Below, piece by piece: positions 23,101-33,598 of a DNA stretch of 64,000 nt. The position numbers and the translations under genes are program-made. The notes below the pieces were generated by a model. The model saw only the letters and a list, made by a program, of their open reading frames with translations. It was not told where the DNA came from and made no database searches. The DNA is from Euglena gracilis (taxonomy: Eukaryota; Euglenida; Euglenophyceae; Euglenales). The stretch lies in contig CP154956.1 of NCBI GenBank assembly GCA_039621445.1, positions 83,572,474 through 83,636,473 on the forward strand, given 5' to 3'. Numbering within the stretch: position 1 is the first letter of the stretch; each line of letters opens with the position of its first letter.

Positions 23101-26100
23101 GGGGTGGGTGCTTTGGCTTGTTGTCTGAAAACCGGTCAGAAACGCTTCCCTGCACACAATCAGGGGCATAACTTGGGGGAGGAATCCAACGAGAGGGATG
23201 GCAGGGGTTGACCTCCAGCAGCCCACGGAGGTTCTCCTCCACCTGGCAACTTTCCGTCAGCTGAGTCACGAAGGCCTGCCGCTGTCCCCGGAGAGGCAGC
23301 TCCCCGTAGAGCAGGAGGTAGCAGACGTCGATGTAGTCGCAGTGGTTCATCAGCCATGTGATGTCATACCCGCGGTACTCCGCAGACAGGACAGAAGAGG
23401 GCTGGACCAACGGTACTCAAACAGCCTTAGACAGTCAGTCAGCCTCAATCGGCAAACCCCACACAATCAGTCAATCCGTGAAATTACAAATGCCTTCCAA
23501 CGGTTCCACCATCTGCGTCATGGGAGTTGTGTGGCAGGACATGGATGAAATGCATGCTCATCTGGTCCTTCAAAAATAATGCTGCCATGGAAGCAAACTG
23601 ACGTTGCCCACAAAAAAAAAACCCGCTCTCATTGGCAAACAGGAGGAAAACCATAATTAAAGCTTGGCAGAGAGGCATTCGATCATTCATTGGAAGAGGC
23701 ACTCAATCATTCATTGGAAGATGCATTCGCTCAATCATCTCCGGTTCCATCAAGACGAACATCCAAACCCCCCAGCCACCCTGGGCAGCACCCCCTTCTC
23801 CTCCACGAAGGTAATGGCAGACTCGTAAGCCGCAGTGTTCAGGAAACCCGGATCGACCACAAGGATTGCCCAGAGAAGCTGCTGCTTGCGAACGGTTGGC
23901 CTTTGGGGTGCCAATGAGTGTCGCCCAACCAAACGATTGGGCGATGTTGATGGCCCCAAAGGGGGTTTTGGGTGGGGGGTTTGGGGAGTTTTGGGTCCTA
24001 TGGGACTTCGACAAATTTCCAAAATAGGGGGGCTGTAACCCCTCCAAATAATAATACCCCCCATGGGCTGGGACTTCGGGCGAAAAAATAATAGTCCAGG
24101 GGAGGGGGTATTATTTGGGGGGGGGGGGTTACCAATGGCACACCACACACCAAATCCAGTGGTCCACCCACACATTTCCTCTCAGCTGATTATTTTCTTT
24201 TTGGGGGAAAGGGGGGGAAATGGACAATTGCAAAATAATTGCGAGTACCACATGCCCGATCAGCATCAAATCCATGTTTTTCTCGCTCCAGCACACGGTT
24301 TCTCACAGCCATTCGCAAGAACCTGGCCTGAGGCTTTGCAGAGGCCTTTGGCAAATCGGGACCAGGTTCTCAATCTTTTGCAGGAAAGCTTCCTTTAGGA
24401 AAGCTTATGTAGTCAGGTGGGGCCAGGGTATTAAGTGAGCGCCTGTGTGTGGAGGGGGGGGGGACTGCCCCAGGTCTTGACCACCCTGTGCAAAAAAAAT
24501 TTCCGGCACAAAGTGCTGGAAAAAATTGTTGGGGCATTGCAAAGGCCCAAAGATCGCATTCTCGTGCGCCAAATTTTCCATCTTTTCCAGCATGAAGCGC
24601 CAGAAAAGTTTTTGGGGGGTTCCCAGGGGTCGCAGACCCCCCTCAGTCTGAAAGGGGTGGTTCGGGTCACGGGGGGGGGGGGGGGGGTCACAGGGAGAAC
24701 ACCACATTTTTGGTGGCCAAATCAGGAATCACCGAACCCGAATTTGGGGGGGGGGATCCTTAAATTTGGAATGAGTACGCCTCAAATTTGGTTTTTGACA
24801 CCAAAAATAGGAATCACCCACCCAAATTTGAAAGTTTTACACCGCAAAATTAGGAATGACCTGATCTAAAACTTTTTCAAATTAGGCATCACCAAAAAAA
24901 ATTTCCCAGCAAAATTTGGCCAAAAAGGCTTAGGTTGGGTTATGGGGTCGAAACATCCCCGAAGGAGGGGGACAGAACAACTACTTCTTTTGGGGGTGGA
25001 GCGGGTCAGGGGGGTCATGGGGGGGGGGGGGCACAGGGAGAATAGGCCTTTTTCGGGGACCGAAAACCGGGATGTCCCCTTTCATTTTTGGCTTAAAGGC
25101 TCATTTTAGCTCATTTTAGGCATTTTTCCCTTGACTCGCCAAGGTCACATTTCCCATTTGCATGACGGTGGAGTCAGGGGGGCAGGGGGTCACAGGGACC
25201 AATGTGCAATTTTCTGGACCTTTTGTTTTATTAACCTCCTCAAAAAATGTTTACGGGACTCAGGAGGTACCCTCTGGAAATTTTTTGAGAAATTCAAATT
25301 CTGATCAATTGAGATTCTGCCCACCCCTCTCGAGATGGGGGGGGGTCACACCGGTTGAGTGAATGCATGGTCCTGATCCCATGAAATATTGGCATTCCCC
25401 TCACCCTGCCCTCAAAATGGCCACATCCCAAGCACCATGGCCAACCCCAAGCACCATGGGACCCAAAACGGCCACTGGGTGGGGGACACTTTGGGGGTCA
25501 AGTGTTGCCTTCGGCGCCAAAAGAGCACCGAAAGAAATGGGCCACGCGAGGGGGGTAGGCCAAGCCTTGTCAAAAAAATGTTGGCAACTTTGGATGGGGG
25601 ACGCTTTGAGGGGGGGGTGAGGGTGTTGTGTTGATGGATGTGGTCATCAAAGGGAGGTCCTTGGATGTAAAAGAAGAGCCCGGTTTGAAGCAGGATAGTG
25701 CATAGGGGTGGTTACCGAAGGTTCGGTGAAGAAAAACCTGATGGATTAATTGATTGATGGAATATCCCTTTGACGAAAGGCATAAAGTAAAGCCAAAGCC
25801 TCTTCAAAAACAGATCTAAATGTTGGAATCATCCAAGTGTGAAACAAATAAAAAAAAGTGCGAGGTCGTTGCATGGCAACCTTCGCCAATACAAAAACCT
25901 CAGTTTCTATTGAGGAACTAGTGGCAACCAACAATCAGAAGACACAACCCTTCAAAAAAGCATTCTTCATTTCGAGGTCGCATTTTTGTGATGTTTGATC
26001 AAAAATATGTATGTATTTTTTTATTAAAAAGAAAATGAACAAAAAAGTCAATAAAACAAAGGGAAACATTTCATGGTCTCAGATGTCGCTTGACTGGAAG

Positions 26101-29100
26101 GTTGAACTGAAATCAGTCAAAAAAAAACTTCCGCCATTTTTGGCTGTATGATACAAAAAAATTTCAACATCACCAAGAAGACGCAATTTTCGAAATTTTT
26201 CTTGCTTGAAACCATGCCAAATCTCGTCCTTGCGTCGTCCAAGCATGGAAAAAAGGCTGAAATTTTGAAATTGAAGGGAAAATGAATGTCAAAACAGCTT
26301 TGCCCCGGAACCCTAATGGGATTTTTTGTCTTATCTCCAAGTGCGAAAACTCAATCAGAATACTAATAAACAAGAGAAATGGGAAGCAGAAGATTCCAAA
26401 CTCCATAAACTCCCAAAAAAAAATTCAAACCCCATAATGCGCGATTCGTTGGAAATCACTGAAAATGAATGAACAAAATTCTGACAAAAAAACCCAAAGG
26501 CATTTTCTGGAAACACAAAAAAAATGATTATTAAAAATACAATTACCCTGGAGGTTTTTATCAACAAATCGATAAAAAGACCCAGTATGTTGGTGAACTG
26601 GGAGGGGGGTATATCCTTAACATCCCCGTGACCCCCTCCTGCCACCCCACAGCAGAAATTTGAAGGAATGCTCGAATCGAAAGAAAACTCAAATTGTGTT
26701 CATCTTGGTCCGCACGGCTAGTGCCAACCACATCCCCCCCCCCCAGTGCCAAACGGTAGACTGGGGGGGGGGGGTAGTGGGTAGTCGGCCGACTAGTTGG
26801 CCGACTACCCACTCTAATGTACAAACGGGTCAAAACCGCCGACTTTTAAGCCCCCCCCTGGGAAAAAAACTTTTGTCTAAATCACCTCAACACCAGTCAA
26901 AACCCACCCAAATGGCTCCAGAACCCCCCAATCGGGGGTGAATATGCAAAAAAAAATTGGGGGGAAATGTCCATTTTGGGCCACTTTTGACAAAAGAACA
27001 CCTCTCCCCATTGGATTTTCAATATAAGTCAAAATTTGCACAAAAAAAGGTCTTATCCCTCCAAGTCTATTGCCAACATAGAAGGGATTTTGTTATTTGA
27101 GGGGGGGGGGGTGCGGGGGGGGGGGGGCAGAGCCCCCCCGCCTATGCCAAAGTGAGCCACAAAAACGCCTTAGCCCCCGAGTATGTTGCCAACACAGAAG
27201 GGATTTGTTATTTGAGGCTCGGATGGGGGTGGAGGGGGGAGTTTTCTGCCTCTCGTGATGCAGAATGCTTGCATTTCTAAAGGATTTTCATGTAATCCCT
27301 GTTTCATCATTGGTTTTTTACCCCTCCGGACCCCCATCAAGGGCCCACCGACCCCCCACCGACCAAAGATTATCATCTGGGGGTGTTTATTTAGGCGTAA
27401 GACACTTATTTGGACCCATCCGGACCATTTCCGGGTGATTTGGGCCCGCCACAGACCATTTTTATGACCGCCGACTAGTTTGCATTGTATTTTCTTCATG
27501 GGGGGGGGGGCTAAAAGTCGGCGGTTTGGACCCGTTAGTACATTAGAGTGGGTAGTCGGCCGACTAGTCGGCCGACTACCCACTACCCCCCCCCCCCATC
27601 TCGCCGACTTGCTACCGACTAGGCCTAGTCGGCCGACCAATTGGGTAGTCGGCCGACTAGTCGGCCAACTACCCACTACCCCCCCCCCCCAGTCTACCGC
27701 CTTGCGCCCCCCCCCCCGCCCGTGGCCTGCCCGCCCCAGCAACTGACCGCCCCCCTGTATATCAAGCTTAGGTTCTGCCAGGCCCGCTTGGTGACAAATG
27801 TGGGGATCAAAATTCGGGGTGGGTTGTAAGTCACCCCCCCCCCCTCAAATTGGCACTTTTCTCTAGCGCACTTGTGGAACCAAAAAAATTCTTACAGCGC
27901 ATGTTGTTTCCTGAGTTGGGGATGGCAAATATTGACAAAATTGGAGGGGGTGACAAATAGGGGTCATGTTCTCTTTGGGAGATCCCCTTAGGCTCCTCTC
28001 GAGAGATCAGGCAACCGTCGTTTGCTCATTTTAAACCTCTTCTCCACCCCCCTTTGAGGCGGTAGCTTCAATCTGACATCTTGAGCATGCCCTTCCAATA
28101 TTTTAATGGATCCATGATTCCCTTTTGGAAAACTCGATCGAAATTTCAAGGTGGCATTTAAACGTGCTGACCCCCCCCCGATCTGTCCCATACCCCAGCC
28201 CACCATACCCCGGGTGAGAAGATCGTGGGGAGGGGATCAGGGGGGTTAATAAAATTTCCTTTCATTCATCCGAGGGCATCATAAAAACCGTTTGGGCACA
28301 ATTGTCGTGAAACACCATTCCCCAAGAAACTCGTTGAAGAACTCTTATGGAAGTGAATGCACAAAATGGCTGGGTTGACGACTTTCCTTGCACTGTTGAA
28401 GAACTTCATCACTCAAATCACACCATTGCTGTTATCTTTCATTTCTGGGCTTTGCGGTTGCGTTTAATGGCCGGAGTTTAGCCGCAATTTCCCCACAATT
28501 CTCCACAATGAATGATTTTTTTGTTTATTGTCTTAAGTATCTCAAAATTTCTGAAAACTTGCGGAAGACAGCATTTTCCGGGGATGGCTCCCCTGTGACC
28601 CCCTGTGACCCCACCCTGTGTGTGACCCTGACAGTGGAGTTTGTGTTTCCAACCATCCGAAGAAATATTTTTGAAAAATCAGTAATGAAAATGGAGGTTT
28701 TGAAAATTAGTACACTCCTGCTTGGGGGACTGAAGAATCTCACGATTCTGGTCAGACGTGAGTTGAGTCGTCATTCACATTTTTTTCTAGCCGATTCTGG
28801 AAGTATGGAATTTCTTGGGTGAAAAATCCAAAGATGGAAAAAAAATTGAAACAACTTTGGTGTCAGGTAAACCTGGTTAGGAAACGGAGTTTTTCCAAGT
28901 CCAAAAAAATGCAAAAAAAAGCAAAAAAATTGCCAAAGTTTGTGAAATTTGGCAAATTTGGTAAATTTTGGCAAACTTAAACTTGCAACAAAATAGCAAA
29001 AAAAAAAGCTCCCGAGTGATATTGTGAAAGGTTTGAGAAATGACTGGAACTCGCTTGACCTTGCATTTCAGGATCATGCAGAACAATTGCAAAAAAAATA

Positions 29101-30988
29101 CAAAATTGTAAAAAAAAAATACAAAAAAATTGCAAAAATTGCGGAAATTGTGAAAGAATTGCAGAAATTGCGGGAAAAAATGCAGTTATCAATTTACCCC
29201 TTGTAAAATAAGACCTTGATTTTCTTTGCACTTCTGTCCAAAGGCTTATCCGTTGATAAGCCTTTGAATATATACATAGGAAATTATCGGGATCTCACAA
29301 AAATAAAAAAACATCGGAGGGCTGTTGGCTTTCTCTGCACTCTTCTGTATTTGGCATGAAGTTGAGAGACATCCACGGCGGAAGGGCCTATCGACCCACT
29401 GCGGATTGGTAATGAATCCATCCATCCCATTGGAGATCAGGCAGTAGACTTTGGTCATTTTGACCCCCCCTCCCCCCCCCCCTATGGTGAGGTTCACCGT
29501 TTGAAAGTTCACCGGGGGGTCCCGGACCCCCTCCCCCCCCCCTCTGCCTAACCCATCGGTGAACTTCACCGGTGAAGTTCACCAAGAGAGCACTTTTTTT
29601 GGCCAAAAATGGCCAAAAATGGCATTTTGGGCAAGTTTTCGGAAATTTCGATAAATTCCATGAAGCATCAACCTCAAAATGACCATTTTGAGAGGAAAGG
29701 AGCAAAATTTTACCCATGAAAATTTCACCCCCAACCATCATCAGGTGAAGTTCACCGGTGAACTTCACCGCCGAAAGCACCCCCCCCCTCCCCCCCGGTG
29801 AATGTTCACCGGTGAACTTCACCGGGGGGGTCCACAGCCCCCCCCCACCCCTGCCTAACCTCCATTGTGTTGGCTCTGATTAAATTAAGAATCACCAAAC
29901 CCAAATTTGAAAAATGTAAGCCTCAGATTTAGGATTAAAACAGAATTTTTCATTATTTTTAATATTATCATTTTTCAAAATTCATTTTTACCCTCACCCC
30001 CCCCCCTATTTGGCTAACGGCCGGGCTCCTTCAGACCCCCAATTAGCCAATTAGGGGGGGGGGGACAATTAGGGGGGGGGCTCGAGGACCCCTACCAGCA
30101 AATTTTTTGCCTGTGCAAAATTTGTCGATTTTTTGCGCATAGTTGGATTGGCCATGACATTTTCTTATCCAGCGAATTTTAAAATTTTTGAAACGGACAT
30201 TTTTGGAGGTTTTCTGAGCCCTTTTTGCGGCCTTGCCGAAATTTGCCGGTCTTGTCCCGGAGGCCAATTAGCCAATTGGGGGGGGGGCAAATAGGGGGGG
30301 GGGTGAGGGTATTCAAAATTAGGCATCAACCCACCAAAAAATCCGGGGGGGGGGAAATGCCACAAAAAGTCTCAGTTCAGGTCACAGGGGGCATGGGGGG
30401 AACACCCGAGTCAAAACCTCAACCTCCCTACCTCAACCTATGTCACCTTCAATTCTGTAAAATGTCAATAAAATGGCACCAAAGGGCCATAAAACACCCA
30501 AATGCCTCAAATCTGGCAAGTTTGCATCGAAACACAAAAATTAGGTTGGGAATGAGAATGATCAGAGACAAGTGGAAAAATGGCCAGTTTTCAATTTATC
30601 ACAAAAATTGCCTCCGTTTGGCACAAATTCTCCTTTTGAGTTGCTTTCCTTTGGAGTTTGACACTGAGGTGAGGGATAGAGGAGGTTGGTCCCTCTCCCT
30701 TTATCCAGCCCTGAATTTTGAGAAATGAAACCCCTTTCTTTTCAGAGCCTTCAAATGCATGGTTGTTCTTTGGAAAAACGTTGGCTGAATCTTTTTTTTT
30801 TGCAAAGCATTTGGTTCTGCGAAAAATGAAAAAAAATGCAAGTTGGCATGATTCTGTTTTATTGCATATGGATTTTGCAATGTATTGGTCAATTCAATGT
30901 GATCAAAGAGAGAGATGGCTTCGGCCGACTTCCCCGTTCGTCTGTCCAAGATCGTGACGGTTTCCCGAGGCGCAGAAGCACTTGTCAT
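14471..30988 (-). CDS. CS: Citrate synthase gene (whole span, multi-exon)
   Basis: This is a citrate synthase, which condenses oxaloacetate and acetyl-CoA at the entry of the TCA or glyoxylate cycle. Exon peptides read in the correct order along the minus strand and match the bacterial/glyoxysomal-type family: [148 protein letters not shown] and [11 protein letters not shown]. Exons found add up to roughly 400 codons, near the family's usual 430. Two stretches are not found: the segment joining the N-terminus to DPGF, and the PLHG loop carrying one catalytic His. Introns run from about 240 bases to several kb and are filled with repeats. Subcellular location cannot be judged because the N-terminus is uncertain. 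Confidence 0.93.
15022..15138 (-). CDS. CS: Citrate synthase exon (NADFYSG)
   Basis: Encodes [20 protein letters not shown], then [19 protein letters not shown]. This is the [36 protein letters not shown] block and keeps the catalytic Asp. No AG occurs in the roughly 50 bases before the exon, so the upstream intron is not conventional. The downstream border follows AAGGAG with GCCAGGCTT. Confidence 0.95.
15798..15902 (-). CDS. CS: Citrate synthase exon (LELAMELE region)
   Basis: Encodes [20 protein letters not shown] and [15 protein letters not shown], matching [33 protein letters not shown]. The acceptor CCCCTCCCAG is conventional. After LYP the frame reads GCTGGACACGGTGC, of which eleven bases can pair with bases near the other end of the intron; neither intron end is GT or AG. 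Confidence 0.93.
16613..17162. mobile_element. 550-bp inverted-repeat element in a TA microsatellite
   Basis: ATGGCAAGACTAAATCACTG with CCCCC/GGGGGGAGGGCCCAGTA at the left is mirrored at 17104-17160. TA runs flank both sides, so a TA target duplication is possible. Located in the citrate synthase intron between the TYDPRA and VLTQ exons. Confidence 0.7.
17285..17712 (+). repeat. AAAAAATGC array element
   Basis: Dozens of (A)5-7TGC units with three longer tandem units containing GGCAACCAACTAC and CAGGGCAAAAT. The outer ends GGGGGGGATGCAACTTG and CAAGTTGCATATTGCCCCCC are inverted, so the whole is a small inverted-repeat element in a citrate synthase intron. Confidence 0.7.
17780..17827 (-). 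CDS. CS: Citrate synthase 48-base exon (TYDPRA)
   Basis: Encodes [16 protein letters not shown], matching KNYDPRAKI-KK-CHEV with the conserved Asp-Pro-Arg. The donor is CACCAG followed by GCATGC, the same GC-type donor hexamer as after the GLPFVYP exon, and the next exon starts after CCCTCCCAG, giving the join CHQ-VLTQ. The upstream border has no AG. Confidence 0.9.
18080..18216 (-). CDS. CS: Citrate synthase exon (ANEAV to GFGHWVYK)
   Basis: Encodes [20 protein letters not shown], then [23 protein letters not shown]. It corresponds to [38 protein letters not shown]. The catalytic His of GFGHRVYK is kept, but the following Arg is Trp. The residues before ANEA read ER rather than HGG. The sequence after the Lys codon starts TCCAGGGCA; CAGGGCA can pair with TGCTCTG at the far intron end. 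Confidence 0.93.
19073..19204 (-). CDS. CS: Citrate synthase exon (ADHEQ)
   Basis: Encodes [20 protein letters not shown] and then [24 protein letters not shown], the highly conserved HADHEQN-STSTVR--GSS-ANPFA--AAGIAALWG block. The acceptor is a C-rich tract ending CCGCCGCAG. The family continues with PLHGGANEA; here the reading frame after LWG runs into unrelated residues, so the exon ends at or just after LWG. Confidence 0.95.
19642..19752 (-). CDS. CS: Citrate synthase exon (GLPFVYP)
   Basis: Encodes [20 protein letters not shown] then [17 protein letters not shown], matching [21 protein letters not shown]. The donor is AAAG followed by GCATGC, a GC-type donor; the next exon begins after CCGCCGCAG with the Ala of ALDVIF, so the join LAK-ALDVIF is exact. 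No AG precedes the GLPF codons at the 5' border. Confidence 0.93.
20661..20720 (-). CDS. CS: Citrate synthase exon ([14 protein letters not shown])
   Basis: Encodes [19 protein letters not shown], matching LIAKMPTIAAMAYRYS. The exon may extend upstream to about 20735, where an AG precedes an in-frame run KNGRPAT. Downstream is GTGGGCTGGGTCC, whose GCTGGGTCC pairs at 8 of 9 positions with bases close to the other end of the intron. Confidence 0.9.
21370..21770 (+). CDS. Unidentified plus-strand ORF inside a citrate synthase intron
   Basis: One frame stays open for about 130 codons with protein-like composition: [20 protein letters not shown], then [20 protein letters not shown], and further on [28 protein letters not shown] before it and GACAG/GTTAAC inside it could be splice signals. 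It lies antisense to citrate synthase between the KFDTPAKRE and AKIPVV exons. I do not recognise a family. Confidence 0.33.
22036..22080 (-). CDS. CS: Citrate synthase small exon ([12 protein letters not shown])
   Basis: Encodes [15 protein letters not shown], matching the family segment S-LDI-DP--RE-AA that sits between the GALSAFY helix and the IAK-PTIAA helix. It is only about 45 bases long. No GT follows the Leu-Ala codons; the downstream sequence holds CCGGC near complementary bases at the far intron end. Borders are uncertain by several bases. Confidence 0.72.
22390..22481 (-). CDS. CS: Citrate synthase exon (FRHDADPM)
   Basis: Encodes [20 protein letters not shown] and AFYDLKQ, matching [23 protein letters not shown]. 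The acceptor CTCTCTCCCAG is conventional. The donor side is not obvious: TTTTGCTT just downstream is perfectly complementary to AAGCAAAA at the far end of the intron, so the true exon end is probably near position 22400. Confidence 0.9.
23213..23401 (-). CDS. CS: Citrate synthase exon (YRGYDI)
   Basis: Encodes [20 protein letters not shown] and continues with [12 protein letters not shown], the family's [19 protein letters not shown] block, then a charged helix ending ENLRGLLE. The 3' intron has clear conventional borders: GAG then GTCAAC at the donor, and CTCTCTCCCAG before the next exon, giving an in-phase LLE-GFRHD join. The 5' limit is set at the CAG before CCCTCTTCT but the homology starts a few codons later. 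Confidence 0.92.
23792..23878 (-). CDS. CS: Citrate synthase exon (DPGFLNT)
   Basis: Encodes [18 protein letters not shown] followed by [11 protein letters not shown], the conserved DPGF-NTA-S-ITYIDGEKG block that leads into the YRGY motif. An AG lies just before the leading Leu codons. The downstream side reads GGG-GTGCTG, so a GT donor is possible; the intron start also has a GGCTGG that could pair with CCAGCC near the intron end. Confidence 0.9.
25388..25625. mobile_element. CAAAGTGGCCACTTT element, diverged inverted copy
   Basis: Ends CCCTCACCCTGCCCTCAAAATGGCC and GACGCTTTGAGGGGGGGGTGAGGG; the core contains GCCTTCGGCGCCAAAAG and CAAGCACCATGGG in reverse relative to copies A and B. Inside the first long citrate synthase intron. 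Confidence 0.6.
26754..27699. mobile_element. 946-bp element with about 100-bp inverted ends
   Basis: CGGTAGACT at the left is matched inverted by AGTCTACCG at the right. Each arm has G/C runs, GGGTAGTCGGCCGACTAGT palindromes and CTAATGTACAAACGGGTC..CCGCCGACTTTTAGCCCC. The right arm carries an extra tandem piece at 27600-27665. No gene recognised inside. It lies in a citrate synthase intron. Confidence 0.72.
29490..29840. repeat. GTGAAGTTCACCGGTGAA palindromic repeats
   Basis: GGTGAACTTCACCGGTGAAG and variants occur at 29495-29585 and 29745-29825 with G/C runs between; the same motif recurs at 50683-50725. Confidence 0.7.
30929..30988 (-). CDS. CS: Citrate synthase candidate first exon
   Basis: A peptide beginning [20 protein letters not shown] resembles the start of bacterial-type citrate synthases, where ETVT-D-RTGK precedes the small N-terminal beta domain. 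It lies on the same strand and upstream of the certain exons. A GTCGGC follows the final Lys codon and could be the donor; alternatively the reading frame continues for some residues. The next exon, which should encode the IPV..GTI strand, was not found in the 7 kb before the DPGF exon, so linkage is an inference. Confidence 0.5.
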
Positions 30989-31082
30989 TGGGTAAATAAA
31001 TCCCTGATGTGAAACAAAGGGGGTGGTGCGGGCCACGGGGGGGTCACGGGGGGGGGGGTCACGGGGGGGTCACGGGGGAAGT

Positions 31083-31420
31083 ATGCCACTTTGGAGGTGG
31101 TCGGGAGGCAGCATCCATGTTGTTGCATCCCATCACGAGAAGGGCGGCACGCATCCTAAAATCGGTGATTTTTGGGTCCAAAAAAGTAATCATTTTTGGC
31201 CATTTTTGGGCCATTTTGAACAAAAAAAATGCCTTTTGGTTTGAAGTGGTCATTTTTGAGTGATTTCTATGTCCAAAATTGGTCATTTTTTCATTTTTTT
31301 TGAAAAGGAAGGTTGTTAGGGTTTTCTTGACCGTTAACGTGACCCCCCCCCCCCTATTTGGCCGCCCTCCGGGCGGCCCGGACCCCCCTTCTGGCCAATT
31401 AGGGGGGGGGGACAATTAGG
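31083..31420. repeat. Related G/C-tract repeat
   Basis: Shares the block GCACGCATCCTAAAATC..GTGATTTT..GGTCCAAAAA with the element at 42965. It is bounded by poly-G runs and by CCAATTAGGGGG-type ends; exact limits are unclear. Confidence 0.45.
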
Positions 31421-31911
31421 GGGGGTTACCCCCAACCCCCCCCCCTAATTGGCCACCTGGACCCCGTCCTTCATAGTCGCGAACCCTCGTAAAACACCCG
31501 AATAAAAGCATTTTCCCCTGAAACGAGTGACCCCCCCCCCCTAATTGGCTGCCTGGGCTTTGGCCAATTAGGGGGTCACGTTACATTTTTTGGGATGCAT
31601 TTTGGGCCATTTTTGAAAAAATGGCCCAAAATGGCTATTTTTGAAGGGGGAAAAAATTGCCAAAAAATTCTGTTTTGGTTGCAGAAATGCACCAATTTTT
31701 GGCACTCTCTTTCAGGGGACAATATTTTTGGCCATTTTTGGGTGTGGAGGTGCGTTGGACGTTGGGTGCCAAAAAGGGGTTTGGTTGTCCAAATGGAAGG
31801 TGGGGTGGAGACAATTATTTTCTGTTTTTTGGGGGGTTTTTCTTCCACAAAACTTTCATGTTTCCCCTCCTCCGTTTTTGCCATGAAATTCTTTCCTACT
31901 TGCGCAATCTC

Positions 31912-32472
31912 AGGGGGGGATAATTGATATCGGAGGCCTTCGGAAAAATTGCGGGAAAATTGCAGAAAAATTGCGGAAATTGCGGAAAAGTTGTGGAAAA
32001 ATTGATATCGGGAATATACACATTTCTGCTTGAGGGGACTTAGAAAATTTTCAATTGTGAGGTTCAGAACACCGCAACACCCACGTCGATGCAGGCGAGC
32101 ACAAATCAACACGCTTGAAGTTCTATGCACAGGTAGGACGCACCCAATCACAACCCTGTGATAACCCTAACCCTGTGACCAGTGGTGCACCTGTGAGAAA
32201 AATTGGTAAACGGGGGGGGAACAAAACACAATAGCACACCTGTTGATCCATTTGAAGAATGGCCTGAACTCATCTTCCATCTTCGGTGGTGGGAAAAAAA
32301 ATTCTGCAAAAAAAAATGCAAAAAAAATGCGGAAAAAAAGCGGAAAAAATTGCGGGGAAAGGGGAAAATGCGGAAAAAAAAACGGAAAAAATTGCGGAAA
32401 AGGGGAAAAATTGCGGAAATTGCGGAAAATTGCGAAAATTGCGGAAAAATTGCGGATATCAATCCCCCCCCT
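31912..32472. mobile_element. Element with AATTGCGG arrays and ATATCAAT ends
   Basis: GGGGGGATAATTGATATCGG at the left and CGGATATCAATCCCCCCC at the right are inverted. Next to them are direct arrays of (A)nTTGCGG(A)n: 31940-32015 and 32295-32455. Confidence 0.55.
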
Positions 32473-33405
32473 GGCAATCTCCCCTTTTGCCAATGTTTTG
32501 GGTCAAATTCATGTGGCAAAGAAGCGCCATTGTTTCACCTCAAATCTTGGCATTTCTTTCCATTTTTAGGCCATGTCAAGGCAAATTTTCGATGGTTTGG
32601 GGGTGTTGGGGTCGCAGGGGGGGTCGCGGGGGGGTCGCGGGGGGGAAATGGGTTTCGCGGCAGGTCATGTGTGACTTGTGTGACGTCGTCCTATCCTCTA
32701 ATTTTAGATCCCAATTAGGAATTTGCGTGCCATTTGGGTCCAAAAATAGGTCCAATTAGGAATTTGCGACCAATTTTTCGTGTTTTTGATTCCTAATTGA
32801 GTGGCAAATTCCTAATTAATGCAAATTTTTTGTTCTTTTTGGGAACCCGAATTGGGCTCAGAGTGGGGTCGCGGGGGGGTCGCAAGGGGGGTCGCGGGGG
32901 GGTTGCGGGGGAAACACCCCCTTTGAACCAGAAAATTGATGAAAAGCGACCAAAACCGCCACCTACATCAAAAAGCAGGCTGAAATGATGAATGAAAAGA
33001 AAGGCTGAAGTGATGAAGGTTGATGCATTGTGTGAAAATTGAAGGCTCGTTTCTCGGGTCACGGGCGGGTCACAGGGGGGGGTCACGGGGGGGGGGGGGT
33101 CACGGGGGTAGCACCCCCAAACAGTTTATCACACCATACTTGGTAAAAACCCCGAGAACCCCCCCCCCTGAGTTAGTCGCCTCAAGGGGAATTCACGAAG
33201 GGTGACTAATAGGCGCATACCCACCAAGATGAATTGCCATCCCCCCCCCCCGAGTTGGTCACCCCCCCCCCGTGTCAATCACCTTTGGATCTGCCTTTGC
33301 CGTTGACCTTGGCCAAAAGCACGGCTGCCGGAGGTCCCCTCTCAAGGCGCAGCCCTTCGTGTTGCTGGTGAGGTGTGATTTTGCACTTTTAGGTCAATTG
33401 GCAAA

Positions 33406-33594
33406 ATGACCTCTTCTGGAAAAGCAAGGAGGAACACAAGGTGGGGCGAAAACAGGAGGGACAGATTCTTCACAAGGGAGGAAGATGTATTCTGTGGTTC
33501 ATGGCGCATCTCAGGTGCAACATGCAAATATCAAAAATTTTCACATATTTTACAACAATTCTCAAAGGTTCAACATCTTGCCCCAGCACTATGA
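33406..33594 (+). CDS. ORF split by the 595-bp element, left part
   Basis: Plus-strand coding-like DNA runs up to the insertion of a small hAT-type element at 33599. In the frame that reads FNILPQHYEE the sequence continues after the element at 34194 as ARVEKYHRLLRSLMEQERIN and MIVVVDETAV before a TGA. The DET triplet recalls a DDE transposase but the identity is not established. Confidence 0.35.
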   Translation: MTSSGKARRNTRWGENRRDRFFTREEDVFCGSWRISGATCKYQKFSHILQQFSKVQHLAPAL

Positions 33595-33598
33595 GGAG

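Larger units (their letters stand above)
23900..30900. other. Long intron region of citrate synthase, repeat-filled
   Basis: Between the DPGF exon and the possible first exon. Contains the elements at 25388-25625, 26754-27699 and 29490-29840, GACAATTAGGGGG pieces near 30000-30310, and AT-rich DNA (25700-26560, 28250-29200). One further citrate synthase exon should be here but was not found. Confidence 0.5.

Noticed and set aside
24240-24390. Candidate missing citrate synthase exon ([18 protein letters not shown] on the minus strand)
   Set aside because: It has no match to the expected N-terminal segment and no fitting borders.
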